DNA of 64,000 nucleotides from Azospirillum humicireducens (GCF_001639105.2 NZ_CP015285.1:2596501-2660500), one strand, 5' to 3'; positions 26,958-36,858 are shown, counted from the first letter of the stretch. Numbers and translations are program-made. The notes: a model not told the origin generated them from the sequence alone.

Positions 26958-27742
26958 TGCTGAAGATGCGTGTCATCCCCTGCCTGGACGTCAAGGACGG
27001 CCGGGTGGTGAAGGGGGTCAATTTCGTCGATCTGGTCGATGCCGGCGACCCGGTGGAACAGGCCCGCGTCTACGACCGTGAAGGCGCGGACGAGCTGACC
27101 TTCCTCGACATCACCGCCAGCCACGAGAACCGCGACACCATCTTCGACGTGGTGCGGCGGACGGCGGAGCAGGTCTTCATGCCGCTGACCGTCGGCGGCG
27201 GCGTGCGCACGGTGGACGACATCCGCAAGCTGCTGCTGGCCGGCGCCGACAAGGTGTCGATCAACACCGCGGCGATTCATCGTCCGGAGTTCGTCCGAGA
27301 GGGTGCCGAGAAATTCGGCGCCCAGTGCATCGTCGTCGCCATCGACGCCAAGAAGGTGGCTCCCGGCAAGTGGGAGGTCTTCACCCATGGCGGCCGCAAC
27401 GCCACCGGCATCGACGCGGTGGAATGGGCCAAGCGGATGGAATCGCTGGGCGCGGGCGAAATCCTGCTGACCTCGATGGACCGCGACGGCACCAAGAGCG
27501 GCTTCGACCTGGAGCTGACGCGTACCGTGGCGGATTCGATCCGCATCCCGGTGATCGCGTCGGGCGGCGTCGGCACGCTCGACCATCTGGTGGAGGGCAT
27601 CCGCGAGGGGCACGCCACCGCGGTGCTCGCCGCCTCGATCTTCCATTTCGGCACCTACACCATCGGTCAGGCCAAAGCCGCTCTCAGCGCTGCCGGCATT
27701 CCGGTGCGTCCGGCCCGGACGTTGGAGGCGGCAAATGGCTGA
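26957..27742 (+). CDS. hisF: Imidazole glycerol phosphate synthase, cyclase subunit HisF
   Basis: HisF uses ammonia from HisH to convert PRFAR into imidazole-glycerol phosphate and AICAR. The 261-residue TIM barrel has the catalytic aspartates in [17 protein letters not shown] (near residue 11) and [14 protein letters not shown]. It is coupled to hisA by one shared base and overlaps hisE by 8 bp. Confidence 0.97.
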   Translation: MLKMRVIPCLDVKDGRVVKGVNFVDLVDAGDPVEQARVYDREGADELTFLDITASHENRDTIFDVVRRTAEQVFMPLTVGGGVRTVDDIRKLLLAGADKVSINTAAIHRPEFVREGAEKFGAQCIVVAIDAKKVAPGKWEVFTHGGRNATGIDAVEWAKRMESLGAGEILLTSMDRDGTKSGFDLELTRTVADSIRIPVIASGGVGTLDHLVEGIREGHATAVLAASIFHFGTYTIGQAKAALSAAGIPVRPARTLEAANG

Positions 27743-28115
27743 CAAGAAGTCGGCTGAAAAGGCGGCGGAGAAGGCTGCCGAACGGGCGCCGGCTCTGGGC
27801 GCCGAGGTGCTCGACCGGCTGTTTGCCACCGTCCAGGCCCGCAAGGGCGCGGATCCGGAGACTTCCTACACCGCGAAGCTCTACAGCCGCGGCACCGCCA
27901 AGATCGCCCAGAAGGTGGGCGAGGAGGCGGTGGAGGCGATCCTGGAGGCGGTGCGCGGCGACAAGGCGGCGCTGGCCGCGGAATCCGCCGATCTGCTCTA
28001 TCACCTGCTGGTGCTGTGGGCCGATCTCGGGCTGGATCCGGCGGATGTCTGGAGCAAGCTCGCCCAGCGCGAGGGCACCAGCGGCATCGACGAAAAGAAG
28101 TCCCGCAAGGTTTGA
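27735..28115 (+). CDS. hisE: Phosphoribosyl-ATP pyrophosphatase HisE
   Basis: HisE hydrolyses phosphoribosyl-ATP in the second step of histidine synthesis. The 126-residue MazG-like protein has [21 protein letters not shown] and [18 protein letters not shown], with the acidic metal-binding residues of the family. The first 20 residues are Lys/Ala/Glu-rich and variable. It overlaps hisF by 8 bp. No hisI domain is fused. Confidence 0.96.
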   Translation: MADKKSAEKAAEKAAERAPALGAEVLDRLFATVQARKGADPETSYTAKLYSRGTAKIAQKVGEEAVEAILEAVRGDKAALAAESADLLYHLLVLWADLGLDPADVWSKLAQREGTSGIDEKKSRKV

Positions 28116-28145
28116 GCGGGATTCCCCAGCAAGAGGACGCATGCG

Positions 28146-28514
28146 ATGGCCAAGAGCTATGACGACAGCAACGTGTTCGCCCGCATCCTGCGCGGCGAGA
28201 TCCCGTGCAGGAAGGTGCACGAGACCGAGTACGCGCTTGCCTTCCACGACATCGACCCGCAGACGCCAACCCATGTGCTGGTGATCCCGAAGGGCGCCTA
28301 CACCGATATGGACGATTTCACCGCCAAGGCGTCGGAGGCCGAGATCGCCGGCCTGTTCCGCGCGGTGGGCGAGGTCGCACGCATGGTCGGTGCCGACGGC
28401 CCCGGCTACCGCATCCTGTCCAACTGCGGTGAGGCCGCGCATCAGGAAGTGCCCCACCTGCATATCCACCTGTTCGCCGGGCGCGACCTGGGGCGGATGA
28501 TCGGGAAGGCTTGA
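28146..28514 (+). CDS. hinT: HIT-family nucleotide hydrolase (HinT-like)
   Basis: A 122-residue histidine-triad protein with the active-site motif HLHIHLF near the C-terminus and the preceding GEAAHQEVP. HinT proteins hydrolyse adenosine phosphoramidates and acyl-adenylates. It starts 30 bp after hisE in the same direction, and a HIT gene trailing hisE is a common alphaproteobacterial order. Whether it contributes to histidine synthesis is unknown. Confidence 0.93.
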   Translation: MAKSYDDSNVFARILRGEIPCRKVHETEYALAFHDIDPQTPTHVLVIPKGAYTDMDDFTAKASEAEIAGLFRAVGEVARMVGADGPGYRILSNCGEAAHQEVPHLHIHLFAGRDLGRMIGKA

Positions 28515-28539
28515 GGGCGCGTTTGGCGTTCAGCGTTTT

Positions 28540-28582
28540 GCCCCCTCTCCCACCGAAGGTGGGGGAGGGTCGGGGAGGGGGC
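28540..28582. terminator. GC-rich hairpin after hinT
   Basis: CCCCCTCTCCCACC pairs with GGTGGG(G)GAGGG around a GAA loop, and GGGGAGGGGGC follows as a second possible partner. It lies in the convergent gap between hinT and the HTH gene. This type of CCCTCTCCC...GGGAGGG sequence is often a dispersed repeat; no T-tract is present. Confidence 0.5.
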
Positions 28583-28611
28583 ATCCGGTAACCGACACCC
28601 CGACAACGCCA

Positions 28612-29010
28612 TCACCTCCGCCGCACCCCAGCCCGCCGCCGCCCGGCCTTCTTCGGCGGCACCGTGTCCAGAATATCCAGGATCGCGTCGATCCGCTCCT
28701 CGTCCAGGTCGCCGATGCGTTCCGACAGAAGATTGGCAAGCTCCGTCGCCTTGGCGCTCAAGCCCGCGGTGTCGACCGTCACGCGGGGATGGGACAGAGC
28801 CGCCAGCCGTTCCAGTTCCTCAGCATCGTCCCAGATGATGCCGAAATAGGCGCAGATCTGCCGGACCAGCTGGGGGGAAGGCTGGCCGCGCTTGCCATGT
28901 TCCAGTGCCGAGAGATAGGCGGACGAGATGGACAGGTCCGTCGCCATCTGCTTCAGCGACACGCCCTTGGCGTCGCGCAGCGACCGGACCCGTTCGCCGA
29001 ATGGAGTCAT
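28612..29010 (-). CDS. XRE-family helix-turn-helix regulator
   Basis: A 132-residue protein whose N-terminal half is a Cro/CI-type HTH: GERVRSLRDAKGVSLKQMATDLSISSAYLSALEHGKRG at residues 5-42. The second half is helical and ends in an Arg/Lys-rich tail. No ligand domain is recognisable; the target is unknown. It starts 24 bp after the Smr gene stop on the same strand, so the two likely form an operon. Confidence 0.85.
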   Translation of the reverse strand: MTPFGERVRSLRDAKGVSLKQMATDLSISSAYLSALEHGKRGQPSPQLVRQICAYFGIIWDDAEELERLAALSHPRVTVDTAGLSAKATELANLLSERIGDLDEERIDAILDILDTVPPKKAGRRRAGVRRR

Positions 29011-29034
29011 GGGAAGTCCCTGATTGTTTGGGAC

Positions 29035-29610
29035 TCAGTCCTTACGGTTGCGCCGCCGTTTGATCAAGACATACAGCGCGCCGTCGCCACCATCCTTGGG
29101 CCGGGCCGGCTGGATCGCCAGAACCATCGGGCGCAAGGCCGGATCCGCCAGCCAGCGGGGCGTTGCCTGGCGCAGGACGCCCAGCCCGCCGAAGCTGCCC
29201 TTGCCGGTGATGACCAGGATGCAGCGCCGGCCCTCGTTCCAGGCGCGGTGGACGAAGGAGGCAAGGGCGGTGTGCGCCTGCGCCTGGGTCATGCCATGCA
29301 GGTCGATCCGGCCGTCGATCTCCAGCTCGCCGCGGCGGAAGCGGTCGCCGGTGCGGCGGTCGATGTTGGCCGTCGATCCGGGCGTCAGCGGCGGATGGGA
29401 CGTCCGGGAGGGGCGGGCCGGGGAGGGGAACTGCTTTGCGGTCGGCGGTGGGGCGAGGCTGGTCGCCACCGGCTCCTCCACCAGTTCGGCCATGGTCGCC
29501 ACCGGTTCCGGCTCCGCCTCGACCTGCCGGCCCGGCATCGGTTCGGCGTCGCGCATGGCGATCCGCCACAAGCGCCGCTCGTCGGGCGTGGGCAGTCGTC
29601 TGCGGGTCAT
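29035..29610 (-). CDS. Smr domain protein
   Basis: A 191-residue protein with a disordered, Pro/Glu-rich first 90 residues and a C-terminal Smr (MutS2 C-terminal-like) domain. The domain has the LDLHG-type motif IDGRIDLHGMTQAQAHTAL near 97-115 and ILVITGKG near 131-138, which in the family mark a nuclease or nucleic-acid-binding fold. In many alphaproteobacteria this gene follows mltA; here it sits apart, before an HTH gene. Confidence 0.9.
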   Translation of the reverse strand: MTRRRLPTPDERRLWRIAMRDAEPMPGRQVEAEPEPVATMAELVEEPVATSLAPPPTAKQFPSPARPSRTSHPPLTPGSTANIDRRTGDRFRRGELEIDGRIDLHGMTQAQAHTALASFVHRAWNEGRRCILVITGKGSFGGLGVLRQATPRWLADPALRPMVLAIQPARPKDGGDGALYVLIKRRRNRKD

Positions 29611-29748
29611 CGGCGCGGAACCTTCTGCGGAAAAGAAAAAGGGGCTGCATCGAGGGATAAAGCCCGCCGACGCGCCCCTGTCAATGTGTGTCGCGGCAAT
29701 GCCAAAGAAAAGGTGGCGGGAGAAAAGGACGGGTGCAGGCGGATTGCT

Positions 29749-31143
29749 TCAGCCGCCCGTCTTCAACGCGTCCAGACGCCCCTTCAACAGGGTGTATTCC
29801 GGGTCGGTCGGCTTGAACTGGGCGATCAGCCTGCCCCAATGGGCGGCGGCCTCATCCTTGCGGCCCGACATCATGGCGTCGAGGCCCAGAAGCCACAGCG
29901 CGTCCTTGTTCTCCGGTTCCGCCTTCAGCGCCAGCCGCAGGGCCGAGGTCGCCTCCTCCGGCAGGGGCTTTGGCGTCTCGTTGCGCGGCTGGGTCTGCAG
30001 GACGGCATTGGCGTATACCACCTGCACATCGGCGCGGTCGGGTGCCCGCTCGCGCGCCTTGCGGGCGGCTTCCAGCGCCTTGGCCGGCTCGCCCAGCACG
30101 CCGTAGGAACGAGCGAGCTTCAGCCAGCCTTCGATGTCCGACGGATCGGCTTCCAGCCGGGTGGCGAGGCTGGCGACCATGCCGCGGATCATCTCATCCT
30201 GGCTTTGGCCTTCGGACGCCGGCCCGTTCTGGCCCTGGGCCACTGGGCCGGCAGGCTTCTGTTCCGCCGGCAGCGGCTGCGGCGTCACCTTGGCAGGGTC
30301 GAGGTTCAGTGCAACCGCCGCCTCGCGGATCTGGTCGCGCAGGACCGGAACCCATGGCGCGTCGGCGGGCGATTCCGCCATCAGCGCGCTCCAGCGGTCG
30401 AGTGCGTCCTGGCGGTCCCCGGCCTGGTAGCGGGCGAGCGCCGCGAAGAAGCGGGCGCGCGGGTCCTTCGGCTCCTTCGCCAGCACGGCGTCGAAGGCCT
30501 TCACCGCCTCTTCCCCGACCATGCCGTCGTTGGCCGAAACCAGCGTCTCGCCGAACAGGCCCTGCAGCTCCACATCATCCTTGTTCAGGGCGACAGCGTG
30601 GCGTAGCGCCTCCGCCGCGTCGGCGTTGCGGCCCATCTTGGCATAGGCCTGACCCAGAATCAGCCAGCCCTGAAGGTCGTTCGGATTCTCCGCCAGCTGC
30701 GCCTTCAGCTTGTCCATCGCCGCCAGCACGGTCTCGGGCGGACCGCCGCGTTCCTGCTTGAGGTTGCGCGACGCCAGCGGCTGCGCCGGCAGATCCGGGC
30801 GGCCATAGAGGCCATAGACGCTGAGTGCGCCGAGCGGCAGCACCAGTGCCAGCAACACCGCCAGCACCCGCGCGCTGCGCGGCGCCGCCGGGGTCGCGGT
30901 GGCGACACCCTTCTCGGCGGTCGCCAGCATGCGCCGCGCGATCTCCGCCTTGGCGGCTTCGGCCTGGGCGTCGTTGATCAGGCCGCGCGCCCGGTCGCGC
31001 TCCAGCTCGTCGAGCTGGTCGCGGTAGACCTCGCGGTCGAAAGCCTCGCGCTCAGGAGCGGTGGCACCGGACCGCAGCAGCGGCGGCACGATGAACAGCA
31101 GCACGGCCGCGGTCAGGACGGCGGCGAGAATCCAGAACAGCAT
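29749..31143 (-). CDS. ccmI: Cytochrome c biogenesis protein CcmI
   Basis: CcmI holds apocytochrome c C-termini and delivers them to the CcmFH heme ligase. The 464-residue protein has two N-terminal membrane helices (about residues 2-22 and 95-115) with a leucine-rich loop between them (YRDQLDELERDRARGLI), then a large periplasmic region of TPR repeats (for example LQGWLILGQAYAKMGRNADAAEAL). ATG 31143 shares one base with the ccmH stop (TGATG); the TTG one codon upstream is less likely. It is the last gene of the ccm operon. Confidence 0.93.
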   Translation of the reverse strand: MLFWILAAVLTAAVLLFIVPPLLRSGATAPEREAFDREVYRDQLDELERDRARGLINDAQAEAAKAEIARRMLATAEKGVATATPAAPRSARVLAVLLALVLPLGALSVYGLYGRPDLPAQPLASRNLKQERGGPPETVLAAMDKLKAQLAENPNDLQGWLILGQAYAKMGRNADAAEALRHAVALNKDDVELQGLFGETLVSANDGMVGEEAVKAFDAVLAKEPKDPRARFFAALARYQAGDRQDALDRWSALMAESPADAPWVPVLRDQIREAAVALNLDPAKVTPQPLPAEQKPAGPVAQGQNGPASEGQSQDEMIRGMVASLATRLEADPSDIEGWLKLARSYGVLGEPAKALEAARKARERAPDRADVQVVYANAVLQTQPRNETPKPLPEEATSALRLALKAEPENKDALWLLGLDAMMSGRKDEAAAHWGRLIAQFKPTDPEYTLLKGRLDALKTGG

Positions 31144-31625
31144 CAATCGTCTTTCCGCAGCAGGGCATCCAGCCGCCGCCGCTCATCCGCGCTCAGGGGA
31201 GCGGTGTCGGCGCCGGCGGCCACACCCCGCCGCCCGCGCAGGAACAGGAAGGTGCCGATCGCCCCCAGCAGCAGCACGGCGAAGGGACCGATCCACAGCA
31301 CCAGCGTGGTCGCCTTGAAGGGCGGGCGCAGCAGCACATAGTCGCCGTAGCGGTCGGTGACATACTCCATAACCTTGGCGTCGCTGTCGCCGGCCTGCAG
31401 CCGGTCGCGCACCAGAACCCGCAGGTCGCGGGCCAGCGGCGCGTTGCTGTCGTCGATGGACTGGTTCTGACAGACGAGGCAGCGCAGCTCCTGGCTGATC
31501 GCGCGGGCGCGCGATTCCAGCGCGGGGTCCGGCAGAACCTCTTCGGGCTGGACTGCCAGGGCCGGGGTCAGCGCCGGCAGGGTGACCGACAGCGCCAGCA
31601 CGGCGGCAAGAATGGCGCGTTTCAT
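31143..31625 (-). CDS. ccmH: Cytochrome c biogenesis protein CcmH
   Basis: CcmH is the thiol-reducing subunit that prepares the apocytochrome CxxCH motif. The 160-residue protein has a Sec signal peptide (residues 1-24), the hallmark LRCLVCQNQSI with C-x-x-C, and one C-terminal membrane helix (about residues 105-125, WIGPFAVLLLGAIGTFLFLR). ATG 31625 overlaps the ccmG stop by one base. This is the short form, with the TPR part separate as CcmI. Confidence 0.94.
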   Translation of the reverse strand: MKRAILAAVLALSVTLPALTPALAVQPEEVLPDPALESRARAISQELRCLVCQNQSIDDSNAPLARDLRVLVRDRLQAGDSDAKVMEYVTDRYGDYVLLRPPFKATTLVLWIGPFAVLLLGAIGTFLFLRGRRGVAAGADTAPLSADERRRLDALLRKDD

Positions 31626-32164
31626 CAGCCCTGCCTCAGATGCTTGACCATGGGGAGAAGCTGCTCCTCCACCACCTTCGGGGTCAGCGGGCCGACATGT
31701 TTGAAGCGGATCCGGCCCTGGCGGTCGATCAGGTAGCTTTCCGGCACGCCATAGACGCCCCAGTCGATCGACACCCGGCCATCCTGGTCGGCGCCGATGG
31801 CGGCATAGGGATTGCCGTTGCGCGCCAGCCAGGTCAGCGCGTCCTCCGGCTTGTCCTTGTAGTTGATGCCGAAGACCGTCACCCCCTGCTCCCGCGACAG
31901 GCGGGTGATGACGGGATGCTCCGCCTTGCAGGGGATGCACCAGGAGGCGAAGACGTTCACCAGCGTCACATCGCCGGTCAGCTTGGCCGAAGACAGGCCG
32001 CCCGTCGCCGGCTGGCCCGGAATGGCCGGCAGGTCGAAGGTCGGCGCCGGCTTGTCGATCAGGGCCGACGGGATGTCGCGCGGGTCGCGCTGGAACCCCA
32101 GGTAGAAGGCGACACCCACCCCGATGAACAGCAGGAAGGGCAGCAGGTACAGAAGGCGGCGCAT
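31625..32164 (-). CDS. ccmG: Thiol:disulfide interchange protein CcmG/DsbE
   Basis: A membrane-anchored thioredoxin-fold reductase in the periplasm that acts in cytochrome c maturation. The 179-residue protein has an N-terminal anchor (residues 4-22), an active site WCIPC within VNVFASWCIPCKAEHP, and GVYGVPESYLIDRQG with the cis-proline motif. It starts 14 bp after ccmF. A small in-frame overlap (TGATG) joins it to ccmH. Confidence 0.95.
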   Translation of the reverse strand: MRRLLYLLPFLLFIGVGVAFYLGFQRDPRDIPSALIDKPAPTFDLPAIPGQPATGGLSSAKLTGDVTLVNVFASWCIPCKAEHPVITRLSREQGVTVFGINYKDKPEDALTWLARNGNPYAAIGADQDGRVSIDWGVYGVPESYLIDRQGRIRFKHVGPLTPKVVEEQLLPMVKHLRQG

Positions 32165-32177
32165 GGTGTCTTGGTCC

Positions 32178-34172
32178 TCATTCGGCCGGAAGCGGGGCCG
32201 ACTTGCCGGCCGTACGGCGGCGTTCCGGTGCGCCGATGCGGAAGCGGCGGTCGGTCAGGCTGACCAGCCCGCCCAGCATCATGCCCACGCCGCCGATCCA
32301 GATCCACGGCACCAGCGGGTGGTGGTAGATGCGGACGATCCAGGCGGTGCCGTTCTGCGTCGGGTCGCCCAGCGCCACATACAGGTCGGAGAAGACCGTG
32401 GTGTGGATGGCCGATTCCGTGGTGGTCATCCGGGTGGTGCTGTAGCTGCGGCGTTCCGGCGTCAGGGTGGCGATGGGCCGTCCGTCCTCGGTGACGGTGA
32501 AGACGCCGCGCTCCGCCTTGAAGTTCGGGCCGTCGACCAGCCCGACGCTGTCGAAATGGAACTCGTAGCCGGCGACGCTGGCGCGGTCGCCCGGTTTCAT
32601 CGCGGTGATCGATTCCGTCTGCCAGGCCGAGGTGCCGGTCATGCCGAGGATCGACAGGCCGACGCAGGCATGGGCGATGGTCATGCCCCAGGCGCTGCGC
32701 GGCAGATGCACCGCGCGGTTCCAGCTGTTGCGGAAGGAGGTGCGGAACAGGGCGATGCGGTCGGCGAACTCGACCAGCGAGCCGACGAAGGCCCAGGCGG
32801 CGAGCGCGATGCCGACCAGCGCCAGCAGCGGCCCGCCGCCCGCCTTGACATAGGCGGTGACGGCGACGGCGATCACCACGGCGACGCCGGCAATCCACAG
32901 CCGGCTCAGTGCCGCTCCCAGATCCGCCCGTTTCCAGGACAGGAAGGGGCCGACCACCATGGCGACGATCATCGGAATGGCGACCGGAATGAAGGTGGCG
33001 TTGAAGAAGGGGGGGCCGACCGACACCTTGCCCAGGTTCAGGATGTCGAGGAACAGCGGATAGAGCGTGCCGATGAACACCGTCGCCGTCGCAGTGGACA
33101 GCAGCAGGTTGTTCATCACCAGCGCGCCCTCGCGGCTGATCGGCGCGAACAGCCCGCCGGCCTTCAGCGACGGCGCGCGCAGGCTGTAGAGCAGCAGCGA
33201 ACCGCCGGTGGCGATGGCCAGCAGGACCAGGATGAAGACGCCGCGCTTGGGATCGACGGCGAAGGCATGGACCGAGGTCAGGATGCCCGAGCGCACCAGG
33301 AAGGTGCCCATCAGCGACAGCGAGAAGGTGACGATGGACAGCAGGATGGTCCAGCTCTTCAGTGCGTCGCGCTTCTCCACCACGATGGCGGAGTGCAGCA
33401 GCGCGGTGCCGGCGAGCCAGGGCATGAAGGACGCGTTCTCCACCGGGTCCCAGTACCACCAGCCGCCCCAGCCCAGCTCGTAATAGGCCCACCAGGAGCC
33501 CATGGCGATGCCCATGGTCAGGGTCGACCACGCCGCCAGCGTCCAGGGCCGCACCCAGCGCGCCCAGGCGGGATCGACCCGCCCCTCGATCAGCGCGGCC
33601 ACGGCGAAGGAGAAGGCCATGGAGAAGCCGACATAGCCGGCATAGAGGAAGGGCGGGTGGAAGGCGAGGCCGGGGTCCTGCAGCAGCGGGTTCAGGTCGT
33701 TGCCGTCGATCGGCGCCGGGACCACGCGGATGAAGGGGTTGGAGGTGATCAGGATGAACAGCAGGAAACCGACCCCGATCAGCCCCTGGACCGCCAGCAC
33801 CCGCGCCTTCAAGGTCGGCGGCAGGTTGCGCCCGAACATGGCCACGGCGGCGCCGAAGACCGTCAGCATGACGATCCACAGCATCATCGAGCCCTCGTGG
33901 TTGCCCCAGACGCCCGACACCTTGTAGAGCATCGGTTTGGCCGAGTGGCTGTTCTGCACCACGTTCAGCACGCTGAAGTCGGACACCACATGCGCCCAGG
34001 TCAGGGCGGCATAGGCGACCAGCACCAGCAGCATCTGGGCGATGGCCGCGGGCACAGCGACATTCATCCAGGCGCCGTTGCGGGTGGCGGCGCCGACCAG
34101 CGGCGGCACCGACTGCACCAGCGCGACGAACAGCGCCAGTACCAGCGCGTAATGGCCGAGTTCGGGGATCAC
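32178..34172 (-). CDS. ccmF: Heme lyase / cytochrome c synthetase subunit CcmF
   Basis: CcmF attaches heme to apocytochrome c with CcmH and CcmI. The 664-residue inner-membrane protein has about 13-15 membrane helices and the periplasmic WWD heme-handling motif WGGWWYWDPVENASF. Conserved histidines lie in VWGNHEGSMMLW and elsewhere. The start is GTG 34172, behind a good AGGAG; family members begin MIPELGHYAL in the same way. It follows ccmE by 7 bp. Confidence 0.96.
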   Translation of the reverse strand: MIPELGHYALVLALFVALVQSVPPLVGAATRNGAWMNVAVPAAIAQMLLVLVAYAALTWAHVVSDFSVLNVVQNSHSAKPMLYKVSGVWGNHEGSMMLWIVMLTVFGAAVAMFGRNLPPTLKARVLAVQGLIGVGFLLFILITSNPFIRVVPAPIDGNDLNPLLQDPGLAFHPPFLYAGYVGFSMAFSFAVAALIEGRVDPAWARWVRPWTLAAWSTLTMGIAMGSWWAYYELGWGGWWYWDPVENASFMPWLAGTALLHSAIVVEKRDALKSWTILLSIVTFSLSLMGTFLVRSGILTSVHAFAVDPKRGVFILVLLAIATGGSLLLYSLRAPSLKAGGLFAPISREGALVMNNLLLSTATATVFIGTLYPLFLDILNLGKVSVGPPFFNATFIPVAIPMIVAMVVGPFLSWKRADLGAALSRLWIAGVAVVIAVAVTAYVKAGGGPLLALVGIALAAWAFVGSLVEFADRIALFRTSFRNSWNRAVHLPRSAWGMTIAHACVGLSILGMTGTSAWQTESITAMKPGDRASVAGYEFHFDSVGLVDGPNFKAERGVFTVTEDGRPIATLTPERRSYSTTRMTTTESAIHTTVFSDLYVALGDPTQNGTAWIVRIYHHPLVPWIWIGGVGMMLGGLVSLTDRRFRIGAPERRRTAGKSAPLPAE

Positions 34173-34179
34173 GGTCCCG

Positions 34180-34644
34180 CTACTCCTTCTTCGCGGTCTT
34201 CGTCGCGGATTCCGCCGGGTTCTTGTAGACGCCGGCCTGCTTCAGCGCTTCCGACACCTCGGGCGGCATGTAGTTCTCGTCATGCTTGGCCAGCACCTCG
34301 CGCGCGACGAAGACGCCGCCGGTCAGTTTGCCCTCCGCCACCACGCCCTGGCCCTCGCGGAACAGGTCGGGCAGCTGGCCGCGATAGCGGACGTCGATGG
34401 TGTGGGCGGTGTCGGTGACGCGGAAGGAGGTGGTGAGGCCGTCCGGCGTCTTCTTCACGCTGCCTTCCTCGACCAGCCCGCCCAGGCGGAAATTGCGGTC
34501 GCCGACCTGCTGTGTCTGCAGCTGGGTCGGGCTGTAGAAGAAGACGATGTTGTCCTGGAAGGCGGTCAGCGCCAGGGCGGTCGCCGAGCCCAGCCCCAGG
34601 AGGGCGAGGCCCAGCATGTAGAGGCGGCGTTTCTTGCGGGTCAT
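34180..34644 (-). CDS. ccmE: Cytochrome c maturation heme chaperone CcmE
   Basis: CcmE carries heme covalently from CcmC to CcmF. The 154-residue protein has an N-terminal membrane anchor (residues 10-29), an OB-fold with [12 protein letters not shown] and the heme-binding histidine in [16 protein letters not shown] 34644 overlaps the ccmD stop by four bases (ATGA); upstream in-frame sequence is out-of-frame ccmD. The lysine/alanine tail is variable. Confidence 0.96.
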   Translation of the reverse strand: MTRKKRRLYMLGLALLGLGSATALALTAFQDNIVFFYSPTQLQTQQVGDRNFRLGGLVEEGSVKKTPDGLTTSFRVTDTAHTIDVRYRGQLPDLFREGQGVVAEGKLTGGVFVAREVLAKHDENYMPPEVSEALKQAGVYKNPAESATKTAKKE

Positions 34645-34874
34645 CCTTCGCTCGCTTCCGCCGGCGTTCCGGCGTTCTGATCGGCCGCTTTCCGGCCGGC
34701 GTTGCGGGTGCGGCGGCGGGCCGGGCGGGCGCTTTCCAGCGCCTTCAACGTCGCCTCGGCGTTGCGCAGCCCCTTCCAGGTGGCGACCAGCAGGCCAAGC
34801 AGGACAAGGGTGGCGATGCCGTAGGCCGGCCAGACGTAGGCGGCGTACCCGCCCATGTTGAGGAAGTCGTTCAT
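34641..34874 (-). CDS. ccmD: Heme exporter protein CcmD
   Basis: A 77-residue protein with one membrane helix (about residues 12-32, [20 protein letters not shown]) and the family's N-terminal [13 protein letters not shown]. CcmD releases holo-CcmE from the CcmABC complex. The C-terminal half is cytoplasmic and basic. It is flanked by ccmC (5 bp gap) and ccmE (overlap). Confidence 0.92.
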   Translation of the reverse strand: MNDFLNMGGYAAYVWPAYGIATLVLLGLLVATWKGLRNAEATLKALESARPARRRTRNAGRKAADQNAGTPAEASEG

Positions 34875-34879
34875 CGCCG

Positions 34880-35626
34880 TTACCCCTGGATTCCGTCGGT
34901 GACAGCACCGTCACCGGCCACCGACAGCCTCAATGTCTGTATTTTGCGCTGGGCGATCTCCGTGCGCACGCGCAGCAGGACGACCGACAGGAAATAGGCG
35001 GTGAAGGCTCCGGCCATGACCAGAAGCGGCGTCAGCATGCTCGGGTCGATGCTGGGGCCACCCATGCGCACGACGCTGGCGGGCTGGTGCAGCGTGTTCC
35101 ACCAATCGACCGAGAACTTGATGATCGGCACATTGACGATGCCGACCAGCAGCAGGACGTTGCCGGCCTTCATGCCGCGCTGCGGATCGTCGAAGGCGTT
35201 CACCAGCGCCATGTAGCCGAGATAGAGAAAGAACAGGATCAGCACGCTGGTCAGACGGGCGTCCCACACCCACCAGGTGCCCCACATGGGTGCGCCCCAC
35301 AGCGACCCGGTCACCAGACACACGAAGGTGAAGCCGGCGCCGATGGGGGCGGCGGCCTTGGCGAACAGGTCGGCCAACGGGTGCTTCCACACCAGGCCGC
35401 AAGCCGCGGCGATGGCCATGTTGGTGTAGACGAACAGGCTCATCCAGGCGGCGGGGACATGGATGTACATGATCCGCACCGTCTCGCCCTGCTGATAGTC
35501 GGGCGGCGAGCCGAACAGGCTGAGCCACAGCCCGAGGATCGTCAGGATCACGGTCGCCCCGGCGCACCACGGCAGCAGCACGGCCGACAGGCGCAGGAAG
35601 CGGGCGGGATTGGCGAAGCGATGCAT
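34880..35626 (-). CDS. ccmC: Heme exporter / cytochrome c maturation protein CcmC
   Basis: CcmC loads heme onto CcmE. The 248-residue protein has six membrane helices and the WWD motif in [21 protein letters not shown] 35626 begins [10 protein letters not shown]; codons further upstream are read-through. As the first gene of ccmC-D-E-F-G-H-I, its upstream 235 bp should contain the operon promoter. The ABC-transporter genes ccmA and ccmB are not beside it. Confidence 0.95.
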   Translation of the reverse strand: MHRFANPARFLRLSAVLLPWCAGATVILTILGLWLSLFGSPPDYQQGETVRIMYIHVPAAWMSLFVYTNMAIAAACGLVWKHPLADLFAKAAAPIGAGFTFVCLVTGSLWGAPMWGTWWVWDARLTSVLILFFLYLGYMALVNAFDDPQRGMKAGNVLLLVGIVNVPIIKFSVDWWNTLHQPASVVRMGGPSIDPSMLTPLLVMAGAFTAYFLSVVLLRVRTEIAQRKIQTLRLSVAGDGAVTDGIQG

Positions 35627-35861
35627 GGAACGATGGCCCCGGTACGGATGACCTTGGTCAGGCTTGCGGACGATATAAGCGCATGTATGGCGGACTGCGA
35701 GGGGTTTCGCCTTGATCTCGGTCAGGCCGATCCGCCATTCGTTCGTACTCTGACACCAAGGTATGAGAGGTCCCAAGCCCCTTGGGGCACTCGGTTCATA
35801 ACCCAATAAAGACGCCGGGGAAGGGCTTTTCATCCCGTCCCGCCGGCGGATCTTTTTTCGG

Positions 35862-36329
35862 TCAGGCGGCCAGTTCCTCCCGCAAGCCCTCCGGCATGGC
35901 CGCCCGCATCGCCCCGGCGATCAGGTCGAAGTCGCGGGGGCTGACCGGCAGCAGTCCGAAGCGGAAGGGATAGCCCCAGTTCCGCACCCCGGCGGTCAGC
36001 TCCAGCCGGTCCAGCAGCGGCTGGATCGGTGCCTCCTCCGCCGGCCACCAGGAGACATCGCGCCGGATGGGGACGAAGCCGCCGCCCATGTCGAACGCGT
36101 AGGGCTCACCCGACAGCACCGTGCCGATGGCGGTGAAGGACTTCAGCCCGTCCGCCGCGCCGAACCGGTCGGTGGGAGAATAATAGACGACATGGTCGCC
36201 CGGCCGGATGCGCCGCAGCGGCGCTGCCTTGCCGTGGCAGACCTGCATGAAGCCACCGGCGCGGCCGCGCCGCACATGCTCGGCGCTGGCGACCGCGATC
36301 CAGGCGCCGGAACGCGCGCCGCCGCTCAC
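35862..36329 (-). CDS. EVE domain protein
   Basis: A 155-residue protein matching the EVE/PUA-like fold over most of its length: [43 protein letters not shown] and [25 protein letters not shown] domains are readers of modified bases or RNA in other systems; here the ligand is unknown. The start is GTG 36329, overlapping the VOC gene stop in GTGA, and the longer frame upstream is a shadow. It is probably cotranscribed with the VOC gene. Confidence 0.87.
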   Translation of the reverse strand: MSGGARSGAWIAVASAEHVRRGRAGGFMQVCHGKAAPLRRIRPGDHVVYYSPTDRFGAADGLKSFTAIGTVLSGEPYAFDMGGGFVPIRRDVSWWPAEEAPIQPLLDRLELTAGVRNWGYPFRFGLLPVSPRDFDLIAGAMRAAMPEGLREELAA

Positions 36330-36775
36330 GACCGCACCCGTACCGGCAGGGCTTCTTCCCGATGGGGGGCGAACACGCGCAGGCGATGGCCGTCCGGGTC
36401 CTGTGCAACGAAAGTATGGCCGAAATCCATTGCCGTCGGCGGTTGCAGGATGGTCAGGCCGCGGTCGCTCCAGTCGGCGTGCAGGTCGCGCACGGCGGCC
36501 TCGTCGGCGACGGTGAAGGCGATCTCGCCGCCGCCGGGCGGGGTCGAGGCCGGTTCCACCGTGTGGCGCGACCACAGTCCCAGCATCAGCCCGTTCCCCG
36601 CCTTGAACATGGCGAAGGTGGGGGAGGCTTCCACCGGCGGCCGGCCAAGCAGGTCGGTATAGAAGGCGGCGCTGGCAACGGGGCTGTCGACGTGGAGCAG
36701 GACGAAATCGAGGGTCAGCTTGGCGGCATCGGGTTTGGCGGCAGCGGTTGTGCTGGCGGTCTGGCTCGCGGTCAT
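36326..36775 (-). CDS. VOC family (glyoxalase/dioxygenase-like) protein
   Basis: A 149-residue vicinal-oxygen-chelate fold protein. Paired beta-alpha-beta modules contain [23 protein letters not shown] and the C-terminal [20 protein letters not shown], typical of the glyoxalase/extradiol dioxygenase/bleomycin-binding superfamily. The metal ligands cannot be fixed from this sequence, so it may bind or detoxify rather than catalyse. It sits downstream of a WYL regulator with an inverted repeat between them. Confidence 0.87.
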   Translation of the reverse strand: MTASQTASTTAAAKPDAAKLTLDFVLLHVDSPVASAAFYTDLLGRPPVEASPTFAMFKAGNGLMLGLWSRHTVEPASTPPGGGEIAFTVADEAAVRDLHADWSDRGLTILQPPTAMDFGHTFVAQDPDGHRLRVFAPHREEALPVRVRS

Positions 36776-36858
36776 GGTGGGTTCCAGTCTTGAATGGAGG
36801 ATTGGGGAAGGGCGCTTCCGTTCGCCGCCCTTACCGGCACAGCCAAGACTAGGCCGAC

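Noticed and set aside
32059..34418. Long ORFs opposite ccmF, metK, nusA and lnt
   Set aside because: They lack ribosome binding sites and domain motifs and match the third-codon GC pattern expected of shadows.
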